Notes under the pieces: generated by a model
Databases searched by the model: none
What the model was told of the DNA's origin: nothing
Seen by the model: only the letters and a program-made list of their open reading frames with translations
Position numbers and translations under genes: made by a program
In this document: one piece after another, positions 45,516-57,625 of the stretch
How the letters are laid out: each line of letters opens with the position of its first letter
How positions within the stretch are numbered: position 1 is the stretch's first letter
Origin: Arthrinium phaeospermum
Taxonomy: Eukaryota > Ascomycota > Sordariomycetes > Amphisphaeriales > Apiosporaceae
Reading direction: 5' to 3'
NCBI GenBank assembly: GCA_006503535.1
Contig: QYRS01000017.1
Coordinates: 372,001 to 436,000 of the forward strand
DNA: 64,000 nt

Positions 45516-47179
45516 ATGTCAAAACGACAATCAAGACTCCGGGATGTCCTTTATTCCTTTCCCCAACTACAACCTACAAGTTTAATGTACACCAAAATGG
45601 AAACCAACACAGACCCATCCGAAAAGCGCAAAAGCATCCCCAACATGGGCATCCTAGCCACCGCAAAACTCAGCAAGAACTGGCGAAAAGCCGTCGACGC
45701 CGTCCGGCGAACCATCCAAGCCTCCAAATCCGCCACCACCAAGAAAGCCCACCCTCTATTCCGATCCCGATCCCGATCCCGCGGCGGCGTAGCCTGCACC
45801 AACGTCACCCCCGAAGCCAGCCAAGCCGCCCGCTTCACCCGCGCCCTCAACGAAGCCGTCTACAGCCCCTTCAGCCCCCACCACGGCTGGGCCGGCCGCC
45901 TCTACCCGGGCGGCAGTAGACGCTACCGCAGCGTCAAGGTCCTGCTCGCCTTCTGGGCCGAGACGGACGACCCGGCGTTCGGGGCGGCCGCGGCGGCGCA
46001 CGCGCTCGCGGACGTGTTCCGGGGGCGCTACGGGTTCGAGGTGCTGGTCTGGCTCATCCCCGTCATGCAGCCGCAGCAGGCGCTGGCCGCGAAGCTGCGG
46101 CAGTTTGCGCGCGAGGTCGACCACCGGCATCTGCCGGGGGAGGACTTGCTGATATTTTGGTACGGCGGGTCGGCTAGGGAGGAGGAGGGCGGTGGTAGGG
46201 GGGCCTTGTGGTATGGCGAGTAAGTTTCGATGCTCCTCCTGTCTTTCCTTCTGTTCGGTCCCCATACCCCTTCTCGCCCCCTCCCACCAAGTCCATTCTG
46301 GTCGATCTTGTGATTAACAGTCCATGGGGAATATCCCCATGAACCAGGAACTTCGGCGGCCCAACCATCGACTCCCAAATCGTCCCCCAGATCCTCGGCG
46401 CCGCCCGGTCCGACGTCCTGACGCTCTACGACACCCCCCACGCCCTGCACGGCCACGCCGTGGCGGGGTCGGGCGTCTACGAACACCTGGGCGCCAGTGC
46501 GCACGACGACATCATCGCCGGCTTCGTCGGCGAAGGCAACACCACTTACAACAACGGCAGCCGCGCGCCGCTCTCCTTCACCCACGCCCTGATCCAGATC
46601 CTCGACAAGCCCGACCGCGCCGCCCGCGGCATCGCGGTCCTCGACATCCACCGCAAGCTCGTGAACCGGTACCAAATGGCGGCGGCTATGGCAGGCTCCA
46701 GGGCTAGCGAGTCTGACGAAGAAGAAGGAGAAGAAAAGGAGGCGCCGACGACGACGACGGGGAACGAAGGCGGTCACCATTACAATAGACGTAGGAGCCG
46801 AGGCGAAAACGCCTACCCCACGTCCCCCCAGCCCTGGCTCCCCCGCGCCCTGCGCCAGACGCCCGTCTACTGCCACCTGTCCCGCTGCCGACCCCGTTCC
46901 GAGGGCGGCGGGCCGACCAGTATCGTGCTGTCGCAGTTGGGGCGTCCGCCGCCGGAGACGTTTCTGGAACCGAGGCCAGCCCCGCCCCACGGCCTGGAGG
47001 GCGTTGGAAGCGAAAAAGGAGGAAATGGCGACGGCGACGACGGAACGGCCGAGGTGACGATGCGGCTGAGGCTGCGAGCGCCTGCGGACGCGGCGGACAT
47101 TGGACGGTGGAAGGAGTGGATCCTCGATGCGCCGCCGGAGGCGGGTCAGTTGGTTTTTATACAAGCCAAGCCGACGTAG
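45516..47179 (+). CDS. Caspase-like (peptidase C14 fold) protein with degenerate active site
   Basis: Two exons, 45516-46219 and 46348-47179, total 1536 nt, 511 aa. The second exon must start after GAACCAG, because the earlier CAG acceptor leads into a TGA. The region LLAFWAETDDPAF, RGRYGFEVLVWLIP, DLLIFWYGG and ARSDVLTLYD follows the strand order of fungal caspase-like proteins, in which the third and fourth strands usually read LLIxYYGGHG and VLxLLDCCxA. Here the His position reads GGSA and the Cys position reads YDTPHA, so the catalytic dyad appears lost. A basic N-terminus and a long acidic/Arg-rich insert (EEEGEEKE) flank the core. The fold assignment rests on pattern memory and is moderate. 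A regulatory or scaffold role is inference. Confidence 0.6.
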
Positions 47180-47504
47180 CTAAAGCACGTAGGCCGAGAA
47201 GATTTATTTATGTAGTACACTCAGGCGTAGGCTCAACCGGTTGCTTGACGCCTTCACATTGAACAAAGTGGTGTAAAGACTTGCGGCCCCCAGTCGGGTC
47301 AGTTACTTCGATTGTCTGTCGGCCCTTAGCAATGAATATGATTGGCGGATTCCCTGTTTGGGCCGCTTATGTACATGCAGCCATCTCGTTTCACGATTTC
47401 ATGTGCTCCCCGCGACTCGTCTTACACAAACAACACAGATGCGCTCTCCCTAGACCCAACCACCGCTTAAAACTGCACATCATACACATCACTTCCTGGA
47501 ACCT
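47180..47504. other. Convergent 3' spacer
   Basis: Between the stops of the caspase-like gene (plus) and bna4 (minus). Nothing recognised. Confidence 0.5.
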
Positions 47505-49339
47505 CTACCGACGGGACCCTCGTACAACACCACCAATGGAACCGAACAGATTGCCCAGCATCGAACCCTGGCCCGGGGACCTCCAGTACCGGTACCCCAC
47601 CAACGCGAAGACGAGCGGCGACCAGAACATAGCCTTGAGGACCCGGGTGATGACCTTGCCCTGGTGCTCGCTGCGGGCGATGACCTCCGAGTACCGCTCA
47701 TTACTAAAACTGACGCGCGAGTACTTGGTCTGCCAGCCGAGGCGCGGCACCCAGACCGACAGCCACTCCTCGAGCGCCTTGCGCATGCGGTACGTGGGCG
47801 ACAGCACCGAGGCGCGCATCTCGACGTAGTTCTGCAGCGCCAGGTCGTTGATGGCGTGCGCGTCGGGCGCCCGCACCGCCGAGTACTCCGCCAGGGCCGC
47901 GCTGCGCAGGACCGACGGGTCCGCCGGCGCGGGGTCCGCCGGGTCGTTGCTCTCCTCGAGGGCCTCGTGCTTGTCCAGCAGGGCGAACAGCGTCCGGACG
48001 TCCTCGAGCCCCGCGTTCATGCCCTGGCCGTAGAAGGGGACCATGGCGTGCGCCGCGTCGCCCAGGATGACCACCGAGTCGGAGAAGTGGTAGGGCTTGC
48101 ACTTGATGCTGATCAGCGGCAGATGCGGGTTCGTCTCGAAGGAGGCAATGAGCTCCTTGGGCGGGATGAGCGAAGTAACTCCGGGGAAATGTTGGTCAAA
48201 GAATGCAGGCAGCTGGGATGTGTCTGCTTCTAAGCTGGTATAGTTGGCAGTAGGCATAAACAATGTGCAGGTAAAAGAACCATCCTAAATCGCATGTAAG
48301 CATCTGTCCGGCAAAATTCGATACCCACTGATGGATGGCACTCACTGTACTGGGTATCGCGATAAACATGAACTGCTTTCCTGGCCAAATGTGGAGGTGG
48401 TAGGGAGACATGACGAATCTTTCCAAAAGGCGCTCAGATTTGCGACGTCTGTTAGGGCCGATCTGGAACTCGCACCAGAGGGTATCGATGTATTCCTGTT
48501 GGTAGTCCATGCGGAGATACTTCATCAAGTGGTAGCGGACCGACGAGTGTGCTCCATCGGCGCCCAGCATAAAGTCAAAGCTGACCTCGACCTCCTTGGG
48601 GCGACCCGCGCCGGACTTTCCGGGCTTTTCCGGACTCTGGACCTCGAACCAGGCAACTTTTCGTTTGAAGTCGGCGCCGGTGAGCTTGTGGTTGAAGTAA
48701 AACTTGACATTTGGCATCTTCTCCAGGATGTCCAGAAGAGCCCCGTTGAGCTCGCCTCTATCGGCAGCGTATATGTCCTGCTCTGATGGTCAGTCTTGCA
48801 AGGTAGCCAGAGGCTTAGATGGCAAGGATTAATGGAACACACCCGGCCATGAACATCATAGCGTTGCTCCTCTTCGTACAGCTCTTCCGATGGGTGCTTG
48901 CCATGGATCATTCGCCCGCACATCGGAATAGTGTTTTGCATTACATGGTCAAGAAGAGTCTTGGAACCCGCATGGCGTATGGCGTTGATGCCCCTCTCGG
49001 ATAAAGCCAGGTTGATGGACTTTGTGAAGTTCAGAGGCGTTGTTGATGGATCGCGAAGATCTGCGCGAGTCAGTGTGGGATTCAAAGAACCTGGAGTGAG
49101 GTAGTTCCCGTCTTCTTGTCATGGTTCATCGGCTTGGCGACAGATGAATCCACGGGCGCAACCGTCCATCAAGATGACAGTAACTGGCGCCAAATAGCAC
49201 CAACAAGCGCGAATTGAGACGGGTACTCACCACTGCGTAGCTCATATATCTTCACTTTGTGGCCGCGCTGGGCGGCATACAGCGCTGCCAAAGATCCAAC
49301 CGGGCCAGCGCCCACGATGACAAACTTCTGCTTGGCCAT
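47505..49339 (-). CDS. bna4: Kynurenine 3-monooxygenase
   Basis: Four exons (49339-49231, 49060-48843, 48777-48346, 48284-47505) total 1539 nt, 512 aa. It hydroxylates L-kynurenine to 3-hydroxykynurenine using NADPH and FAD in the de novo NAD pathway, at the mitochondrial outer membrane. The FAD-binding GxGxxG is VGAGPVGS near the N-terminus; the substrate-pocket signature [14 protein letters not shown] is diagnostic of the family. [24 protein letters not shown] (created by splicing) and [20 protein letters not shown], with the second FAD motif GD, follow. The C-terminal membrane-anchoring hydrophobic segment ([14 protein letters not shown]) is present. It is divergent from map1 across a 1-kb spacer. 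It is housekeeping, not part of the cluster. Confidence 0.94.
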
Positions 49340-50326
49340 TTCGAATAGAGAGACGCAATAGTATGGTAGAGTGAATCAAGTACACGGTCAAGGGTCCTGG
49401 CGGGAATGGATGAAATGAGGTAGTATCAAACAACCGGCTGACTCCTGGATGTCCCGTCGGCTTGCTTCGGGCCAGTTTATCCGAGCTTAACCAGGGAGAG
49501 AGTGATAGACAACTTTGGGAGGAAGATCAATGAAATCAATGACAAGCACAATTCACAGCATGGGCGCACTTACACCTACATGCATGGAAATTGTGCCCGT
49601 AGATGTCGGGGATAAGTCACGGATGCGATGAGTCCACATCAATGGAGCATCAATGGAAGTTAAGATAGATCCGTCGCTCCAAGCCATCCAGAGCCGAAAG
49701 CAAGCCAGTCAGTACGGTAGTAAGCATGGATGCCCCCACCAGGCGTCGTGTCTTAACAAGACTCCAGGCTAACTAAGATGAACAAACACCAGACGCCATT
49801 CATACATGCTGCCGCCCGACGTTCGTATTACTGTCGAGTGGTAGAATCAGAGACTTGAGCATGTATATATTCGTTGTTCCGCATATTGATGCTTTTCGGA
49901 CTGGTCGTAGAAGCGGTTAGAGGGGAGCCTGAGCCTTGTACGACGCCCAGTGAGTTTCCTAGGCCACCCCCACCAATCTAAGGCTAAGGCGAGCTCCACG
50001 CTGGAAACTGGAAACAAGCCGACACGGTCCTTCTGACGGTCCCTCGAAAACCAACCCCCACTACGTGACATATTTTTCCATTTTCCATCCTGGGAATCAG
50101 CTCACTTTGCCATCCAGCAACGCCGTAACGCCGCAACCCAGCCAACACACACAGCAGTTGGATCTCTGCTTTTTCTGGCCAACCCTACTTCTTTGCGCAT
50201 ATATTTTGCTCCAGACTACCACAACTTTTTCAATACAGCTTAGTAGAGCCTTTTATCTCCCATACCATAAACCCCATACGACGATTAGACTTTGTCCCAC
50301 TCATCGCACGCACTACGATCGACATC
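49340..50326. promoter_or_regulatory. Shared bna4 / map1 promoter region
   Basis: 987 nt between divergent start codons. The right half is pyrimidine- and CA-rich, as in housekeeping promoters and 5' UTRs. No gene or clear regulatory site recognised. Confidence 0.45.
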
Positions 50327-51702
50327 ATGGCCGATACCGAACAACCCCCCGCTAAGAAGAAGTGCTTGGGAACCGACTGCGAGAACGACGCCGGCGCCCT
50401 GCAATGTCCTACGTGTCTGAAGCTCGGTATTAAGGGCAGCTTCTTCTGCTCGCAGGACTGCTTCAAGAAGAACTGGGTAAGGGCTCTCCCCCACATGCGC
50501 CGTCCCATCGGCGTTTACGGTCAGAGGCACATCGGAGGCTAACATGGCGATGCGATCCAGAGTGACCACAAATCTGTGCACAAGACGGCGGACGGCAAGA
50601 GCACCAACGGTATTATCCACAACTTGATTCCTCCAAAGGTCGTTTCTAAACCTGATCCAGCCACCGGGTTCTACAATCCCTTCCCCTCTTACTCCTTTAC
50701 TGGACCCCTCCGGCCCGTCTACCCCCTCTCGCCGAAGCGCACCGTTCCCAAGTCGATCCCCCACCCCGACTACGCCGCCTCCGGTATCCCCAAGAGCCGA
50801 AGCATCGGGAGAAACAAGATCGAGATCCTGGACGCCAAGGCCCAGGATGGCATGCGGAAAGTCTGCAAGCTGGCACGTGAGGTTTTGGACATTGTCGCGG
50901 CCGAGCTGAAGCCCGGCGTTTCCACCGACTACCTGGACGAGGTCTGCCACAAGGCCTGTATAGAACGCAACGTAAGTCCGCAGCTGGGCAGCCGGCTAGC
51001 CGCCGTCGCATATACCTTGGCTGTCTACTTACTAACGGCGTGTGTGCTTAGTCTTACCCGTCGCCCCTGAACTACAACTTCTTCCCCAAGTCGATATGTA
51101 CGTCAGTCAACGAGGTCATCTGCCACGGTATCCCCGACCAGCGCCTCCTCATGGACGGCGACATTGTCAACCTCGACGTCACGCTCTACCACGAGGGCTT
51201 CCACGGCGACCTGAACGAGACGTACTACGTGGGCGACCGCGCCAAGGCGAACCCGGACGTGGTGCGCGTGGTGGAGACGGCGCGCGAGTGCCTGGACGAG
51301 GCCATCAAGTTGGTCAAGCCGGGCTGCCTGATGCGCGACTTTGGCAACGTGATCGAGAAGCACGCCAAGGAGCGCAACTGCAGCGTGATCCGGACGTACT
51401 GCGGCCACGGCATTAATAGCACCTTCCACTGCGCGCCCAACGTGCCGCACTACGCCAAGAACAAGGCGGTGGGCGAGTGCAAGCCGGGCATGACCTTCAC
51501 CATCGAGCCCATGATCGCGCTCGGCAAGTACCGCGACGTGACGTGGCCCGACAACTGGACCAGCACCACCATCGACGGCAAGAAGACGGCGCAGTTCGAG
51601 CACACGCTGCTGGTGACGGAGGACGGCTGCGAGATCCTGACGGCGCGGCAGGCGAGCTCGCCGGGCGGGGCGATAGCGATGCCCGAGGAGAAGAGCGCTT
51701 AG
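50327..51702 (+). CDS. map1: Methionine aminopeptidase type 1
   Basis: Three exons (50327-50476, 50561-50971, 51052-51702) total 1212 nt, 403 aa. It removes the initiator Met from nascent chains at the ribosome. An N-terminal C6H2 zinc finger ([20 protein letters not shown] ... FFCSQDC) mediates ribosome binding and is typical of eukaryotic type 1 enzymes. The pita-bread catalytic domain shows HGIPDQRLL, the metal ligands in [10 protein letters not shown] and [13 protein letters not shown] for the His ligand, and MTFTIEPMI for the Glu ligand. The last Glu ligand lies in [10 protein letters not shown]. All ligands are intact and the length matches the family. Confidence 0.95.
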
Positions 51703-53422
51703 AGACGCTTGTCCTCGAAGACGGCGATGGAGGCTGGTGCTTCCGTGGGTTGCGGCTTTTATTTAGACGGCTCGACCCTGGACGCGATCCGTTGCCGTGT
51801 TTAGCACTTTTAGCACTCCGTGACAGAACGTACACGGTAGCGGTAGTAATACTATTCGGTCCAAGCTGTAAGAAGTTGTTTAGTTTTGCGTAAAAGGTCA
51901 GCTGGCACCGGCATAGTTGATTGATAAGAAACAACTGGCTGGCAATAGGACACTCATGTGGCTAGCGTATACTGAAAAGCCAGTCGGATGCACTTATCAC
52001 AGCTGATTTGTCAAAGCTGTCTATCCCAACCCCTATCTTCCTATTCGGTAGAGGAGACTTGTGCGACTTTGAGGGGGATATGATGGTTGGTTACGAGCAC
52101 CTCCTTCGCACTTCGCAAGACCAGATGCGTATCACCTGATGCGACGTAATGGACGCCAGGAAGTCAGGATCACCGGGTAAAAACATAACTGTATCTCAAC
52201 TACCTACAGATCCCGTGTTCTTCGCATTGAAGATCTGCAGCCAGCCATGAGACTGGAATTGCGAATGCTGGTAAAGAAACAGCCCCGCGTTGCGCTCCAG
52301 CCCCAATTGATCGAAACTGGTGCTCGGCTTGCAGGGAACCCCCGACAATGACAAGACTGCTGACATGAGGTAAGGAGACAGACCCTCGGGCCTACGTAAT
52401 AATCTGAGGTATTGCAAAGGAGCAAGTAGCCCAAACGTCGAGTGGCTGGTGCCAAAAATGACGTTATTTGTTTCCCTGCTGCGGAGAAGCAGAAGGCTCT
52501 AGGCCGAAGAAGAGCCCCAGAATTACGATCAAATTCGGTGTCGTGGACAGAGGCCGCTTTCATCATTCAGGTAATAGGTATTGCGACTCGGACCGGGGTT
52601 GCGGCCAAATCACTGGGTTGGTTGGGCTCAGTCAAGGGCCAAAAAATCGATTTGATTGCTAGGTTGCAGCAAGAACCAGGCCTCGACTCCCACCCAAGCT
52701 TGAGCTCGCTCATATCGGAGAATCCACCTGCTTGCTCTCTATCTGTTGTCCGCCTGTCCGTCTAGGTATCTGTCTGGCTCTATCTGTTTCCTGCCGCAAC
52801 GCAACGCAACGCACGCACTCATACCTAAGCACCAGCCAGCAATTAGCAGCCAGCAGCACGCACATAACCGCGCAACCCACCATCCGCCAATCCACATCCA
52901 CAACCAACCTTCTCCCAATTTGATTTGATTTGATCTGGGATCTTAACCCTCCCTCCACATTTGAACTACTTACACCTGGACACTTGGACTTTCTCAAAGC
53001 CTACCCTCACCAACCCAACCCGCCCAGGCTAACAAAACCAAACCATACCAAACGCCCGTCACCAACTGAACAAGTGGCAACTGGATATATAACCCCTCCC
53101 AGGCTACTCTTTTTTGGGCCAACTCCAACCTTCCGTCCGATATTCGATCGCATCCGCCAACTCAAAAAAAGCGAACGAGATTTTCATCGGGTTTCGCTCC
53201 CATCTATCAACTTCTCGAGTCGCGTCCGCTTCCACCAGCAAACCGACTTCCGACTTCCAGTCCGCTTTGCAAACAAACCGATCCTCGAAGCTGCCAATCT
53301 GCCTGCAGGAGCTCACTCCATCTTTCTTGCGAGTTGCCCTGTCGCGATCCCTCGAGCTCTCTCCGAGACACCCCCAATCTACCCTCGATTACCCCGAGTA
53401 ATACTGCACAAATACCGCCAAG
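51703..53422. other. Spacer with long erv14 5' UTR/promoter
   Basis: 1.7 kb without a supported gene. The right-hand part (about 52720-53420) is strongly pyrimidine/CA-rich (repeated ACCAACC, CAACCC) and stays open in one frame from 52930, but it has no motif and overlaps the erv14 start. I read it as promoter and long 5' UTR. A few short frames at 52204-52566 are unrecognised. Confidence 0.5.
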
Positions 53423-54109
53423 ATGTCGGGCGAAGCGTGGCTGTACCTCTTCGCGGTGCTTATCAATGCCGTCAATCTCTTCCTTCAGGTCTTCTTCACC
53501 ATCATGTACAGCGATTTGGAATGGTACGTGAAACCTCGGCGTGCCTGGCGGTTGTTGTGTGTGGCCGGAGCTCCCATTGGCGGCAGCTTTTGGTGGGAGC
53601 CTTGAGCTCCCTCCAGAAACGACCATTTACGTCATGTGTTGGGCCTCGCTCCGTGCCCATGCGCCCGCAGCACCGCTTCACCCTTGACTTGCCACGAAAC
53701 CACCGTACTGACTCTTGGCCTTCTGCTACAGTGACTATATCAACCCTATTGACCTCTGCAACCGCCTGAACACCTACATCATCCCCGAGGCTGCCGTGCA
53801 CGGATTCCTGACCTTCCTGTTCCTGATCAACGGATACTGGGTGGCTCTGATCCTCAACCTGCCTCTGCTCGCCTGGAATGTAAAGAAGTAAGTAGCCCCC
53901 CGAGAGCTTCACGCATTCTCTGAGCGACACAGCTAACCTCCGAAAACAGGATCGTCGACAACACACATCTTTTGGATGCGACCGAGATCTTCCGGAAGCT
54001 CAATGTCCACAAGAAGGAATCCTTCTTCAAGCTCGGCTTCCACCTCGTCATGTTCTTCTTCTACCTGTACAGCATGATTGTTGCCCTGATCAAGGACGAG
54101 TCGCACTAA
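53423..54109 (+). CDS. erv14: Cornichon family ER cargo receptor Erv14
   Basis: Three exons (53423-53523, 53732-53887, 53950-54109) total 417 nt, exactly 138 aa, equal to yeast Erv14. It is a membrane cargo receptor that loads transmembrane proteins into COPII vesicles at the ER. Hydrophobic segments lie near residues 5-28, 53-72 and 115-133. Family signatures include [13 protein letters not shown] with [19 protein letters not shown], spanning the first splice junction, and [19 protein letters not shown] in the COPII/cargo-binding region. The C-terminus ends KDESH. Splicing restores Cys in SDLECDY, which supports the exon choice. Confidence 0.95.
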
Positions 54110-55366
54110 ATCTAGTGCCGGCCATGGCCCTACTCTGACGACACGACCGAACGCTGGCTTGTCTTCGCTGTTCCGACAACGCAGCATACACAGAAGTTCG
54201 CAGTGGGATTGCTTGAAGTCTTGTAGGAACGACGAGGACTGGATCCTGACAAGATACTTTGTCGGAAGAAAAGCAGCGTACGGAGGCGCGACGATGATGC
54301 CCCCCATTCATCAGGGGCGCTCCGTCTGCAGTAGTGGAGGTGTCTTTTACTTTTCATGGATGAACATATTGGACATTGGGACGAAGATTACACGATTAGA
54401 CGATTGGCTTCAGGAGAAAGTGTTTTTGACGGGAAAAGCCATCAAGGCCGTGTAGATTTGATCAAAGTCTGGCATGGGACTTGTTTCTGGTCTGATCCGA
54501 GCCGGGCGCAACGGTGGTTTTTCCAAAGGGCAACTTTTTTCCAACCCCCCGTCGGCCAGGCATAATGTTAGAGAATGCCTCATGCGGCGTCGTGCAGGCT
54601 GTACTCGGATTTTAAACGTAATGAAATGTATACCCCATATCAGTTGCTTTGCACATGCATGGCAGGCAGTGTTTGATTGCGTCAAAAGGTTATTATCAGT
54701 GAAGGTGAGTGGTACGGGCAAGACATTTCACGACATCTCCGAAACCCCAGGTGAGAAGCATCTGGGGTTGTTTCTTACACAGGTGACTGCCTTAGGCATC
54801 TTGATGGATAAAGGATTTCTTTCTGGCCGTCTTGGCATTACATCGTTGCATTCTCGCAAGATTACCAACCCCATCATCTGGGGGACGTCACCAGAGCCTC
54901 CTTCCGCCCCTCTACGTCAAGCGCCTAGGCCCCTGCGAGAATAACCCGGTCAAGTCGCGAACATGTTCAAATGGCAATGGTTCCAGTTCAACGGCGTGGC
55001 ATAGCAGACTTTAGGCAATTGGGGTAATACCAGGACAAACGGGCTTTTGATATATAGCTGTCTATTTCATTTACATCTCTGTCGTAATTATCAGGAAAGT
55101 TGTTGCTGTCAGTGGGCAGTACGTGTATTCCAGTGGTCGACTTGGCACACTTTAGCTTCCAGTGGGGCGATGCAAGCCAGAAATCCAGAGCCTCAGCCAC
55201 ATGCTGCACCTAAAGCCGATAGCTGCTTCCTCTCTAAAAAAGTGACCGCCTTCCCAACCCAGACTCCCCAATCGCGTCAACTCCAATACAACATTTATTT
55301 ATTCCCCAAACTGCCGTCAATCACGAACTGCAACGACGATCAACCTTCGATTGGCAGCCCGCAACC
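54110..55366. other. Spacer between erv14 and prp17
   Basis: erv14 3' UTR, then prp17 promoter. Short open frames only; nothing with a recognisable motif. Confidence 0.5.
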
Positions 55367-56968
55367 ATGGCCAACTTTGGGGAATACCCGCCCAACATGG
55401 CGTCGCAAGACGCCCTCATCCTCCGCGAGCAGACCGGCCCCGAACACGCCGTGGTCCCCTACAGTGGCGAGGAATTGTCGCGACAACAACTCGGCCCCGC
55501 CAACCCTTACTTCGACCCGAGCACCCGCAAGCGCAAGAACAACGTCCTGACGGGCAGCGCCGAGGAGACCTTTGTCTCGGAACACACCTTCCGCTCCAAG
55601 CACCGGGCGGTCGAGCGCGCGGGCGGGCCCGACCGCGAGTACCAGACGGGCGCCGAGGCCAAAGCCGAGGCCAAGCGGATACGAGAGGGCCGCGAGGGCA
55701 AGGGCGACGCCACCATTGCCGACGGCGACGGCGCGTACGTGGGGCCCTGGGCGCGGTACAAGCGGCCCGAGTTCGAGGACGTCGAGATCGCCGAGGGCGA
55801 GGAGGTGGGGAGCGACGAGGAGGTCGTGTACGTGACGGACGAGGACGAGGACGTGATCGAGAGCGGGACGGTGGTGGCGGCGCCGACGGTGGCGCTGCAG
55901 CGGCGCAAGGAGGTCGAGGCGCTGGGCGAGGAGTCGACCGTGTTCCACGGCGAGGCCGAGTTCGACTACCAGGGCCGGTCCTACATGCACGTCCCGCAGG
56001 ACCTCGACGTCGACCTGCGCAAGGAGCCCGGCAGCGTCACCAACTACATCCCCAAGAAGCTCATCCACACCTGGAAGAACAACTTCAACGACAAGGCCGT
56101 CACGGCGCTGCGGTTCTTCCCCGGCTCCGGCCACCTGCTGCTTGCGGCGGGCGCGGATTCTACAGTCAAGATCTTCGACGTGTATCACCAGAGGGAGCTG
56201 CTGCGGTCATACCACGGTCACGGCAAGGCGGTTTCGGATATCTGCTTCAACAACTCCGGTTCCGAGTTCATATCGAGTGGCTACGACAGGTACATCAAGC
56301 TTTGGGACACAGAGACGGGCGTGTGCAAGGCCAAGTTCACCACGGGCAAGACGCCACACGTCGTCAAGTTCAACCCCTCCTACGAACATGCCCATGAATT
56401 CGTGGCGGGTATGTCGGACAACAAGATCGTGCAGTGGGACACGCGGACAAAGGAAATTGTGCAGGAGTACGACCACCATCTGGCAGCTATCAACACCATC
56501 ACCTTCGTGGACGAGGGCCGGCGCTTCATGACGACGGCCGACGACAAGAGTCTCAGAGTGTGGGACTACTCGATCCCTGTGCCCATCAAGTACCACGCGT
56601 CGGAGGAGCAGTTCGCGCTGACGCGGGCGAGCCCGCACCCGTCGGGTAAGTACGTGGCGTACCAGTCGGGCAACAACGAGATCCAGGTGTTCAGCGCGCA
56701 GGACAAGTTCCGGCGCAACTCGAAGAAGCTGTTCAAGGGCCATAACAGCGCCGGGTCGGCCATCGACCTCAACGTCTCGCCCGACGGGCAGTTTTTGGCC
56801 TCGGGCGACACGGCGGGCTTCCTGTGCTTCTGGGACTGGAAGACGTGCAAGATGTACCACAAGATCCAGGCGTCGCAGAGCGCCATCTCGTGCGTCCAGT
56901 GGCATCCGCAGGAGACGAGTCGGGTGGTGGCGGCGGGGCAGGATGGGGTTATTCGGTATTACGATTAA
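55367..56968 (+). CDS. prp17: Pre-mRNA splicing factor Prp17/Cdc40, WD-repeat protein
   Basis: Single-exon, 533 aa. It acts at the second catalytic step of splicing in the nucleus and is also needed for cell-cycle progression. The N-terminal 200 residues are charged and disordered with the Prp17-typical stretch GPANPYFDPSTRKRKN and EETFVSEHTFRSKHR. A linker with YIPKKLIHTWKNNFNDK leads into seven WD40 repeats, with visible repeat ends such as STVKIFDVY, RYIKLWDTE, NKIVQWDTR, KSLRVWDYS and GFLCFWDWK. The last repeat ends at GVIRYYD, the C-terminus. Length and motif order match the family. It is notable as an intronless splicing-factor gene among intron-containing neighbours. Confidence 0.95.
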   Translation: MANFGEYPPNMASQDALILREQTGPEHAVVPYSGEELSRQQLGPANPYFDPSTRKRKNNVLTGSAEETFVSEHTFRSKHRAVERAGGPDREYQTGAEAKAEAKRIREGREGKGDATIADGDGAYVGPWARYKRPEFEDVEIAEGEEVGSDEEVVYVTDEDEDVIESGTVVAAPTVALQRRKEVEALGEESTVFHGEAEFDYQGRSYMHVPQDLDVDLRKEPGSVTNYIPKKLIHTWKNNFNDKAVTALRFFPGSGHLLLAAGADSTVKIFDVYHQRELLRSYHGHGKAVSDICFNNSGSEFISSGYDRYIKLWDTETGVCKAKFTTGKTPHVVKFNPSYEHAHEFVAGMSDNKIVQWDTRTKEIVQEYDHHLAAINTITFVDEGRRFMTTADDKSLRVWDYSIPVPIKYHASEEQFALTRASPHPSGKYVAYQSGNNEIQVFSAQDKFRRNSKKLFKGHNSAGSAIDLNVSPDGQFLASGDTAGFLCFWDWKTCKMYHKIQASQSAISCVQWHPQETSRVVAAGQDGVIRYYD

Positions 56969-57223
56969 GGGGATGGGATAGACATAGGAAAGAGAGAGAT
57001 TGGTTAATGCAATAGATGATACCCTCCAATTTGGTGATGATGGCTTTTGTGAGATTTCTTGATTTGGGTGCGTTGTAGATGATGATGTGCTGCTTGGATT
57101 CACAACGTGAACTTAGACGGTTATAGTGTTCGCCATATATATAGATATATTTTAAAACGTGTTCTCATACTGAGCCGTAACCTTAAAAGATAGCTAGGTA
57201 AAGAAAAAAAAAGGAAAAAAGCC

Positions 57224-57297
57224 GCACTCCTAAGGATTCGAACCCCAGTCTCCATGAATATCAGTCTCCGTGGCGTACTACCGTTGTACTAAAGTGT
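57224..57297 (-). pseudogene. tRNA-like pseudogene, second family, copy 1
   Basis: On the minus strand there is a perfect D-arm GTAC-AACGGTA-GTAC and a T-arm TGGGG-TTCGAAT-CCTTA (with G-T wobbles). The acceptor ends ACACTTT/GGAGTGC pair only with A-C and G-T mismatches. The anticodon stem CCACG/CATGG encloses 12 nt. The mismatches are mostly transitions, as expected from RIP-type C-to-T decay. Confidence 0.45.
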
Positions 57298-57625
57298 CTG
57301 TAGCAGTAGTCGTAATAATGATGTCTGGATTCTTTATTGTTTCGTCTTAAGTACCTCGTTTACTAAGTTAGTCGAAGGTGTGCCATCTACTCACCAATAT
57401 TACAATACAGGAGAGAAGCATGTGCTTCTAGCCCTGATGACTGACTGCAATGACAGTTGATTGAAACTTGTGCCCACATTCTCTATCTACACCAACCATT
57501 ATTAGATAAGATCCAGGCACCTAGATAACTTGGAGCTATTCCCACAACATTAGGGGTTGGATGGTGACAGGTGAGCTTGGGGTCAAAACTCAGACCTCAA
57601 GGTGGAAGGAAGCAAAAGGAATACA

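Noticed and set aside
46028..47164. 378-codon minus-strand open frame
   Set aside because: Antisense to the caspase-like gene. It crosses that gene's intron and lacks any motif; the plus strand has better splice logic and protein-like composition.
52930..53769. 279-codon plus-strand open frame ahead of and over erv14 exon 1
   Set aside because: Pro/Thr/Arg-rich CA/CT repeats typical of fungal 5' UTR, out of frame with erv14 and without motif.
55340..56397. Long open frames on both strands over prp17
   Set aside because: Shadow frames caused by high GC at third positions. The prp17 frame has all WD repeats.
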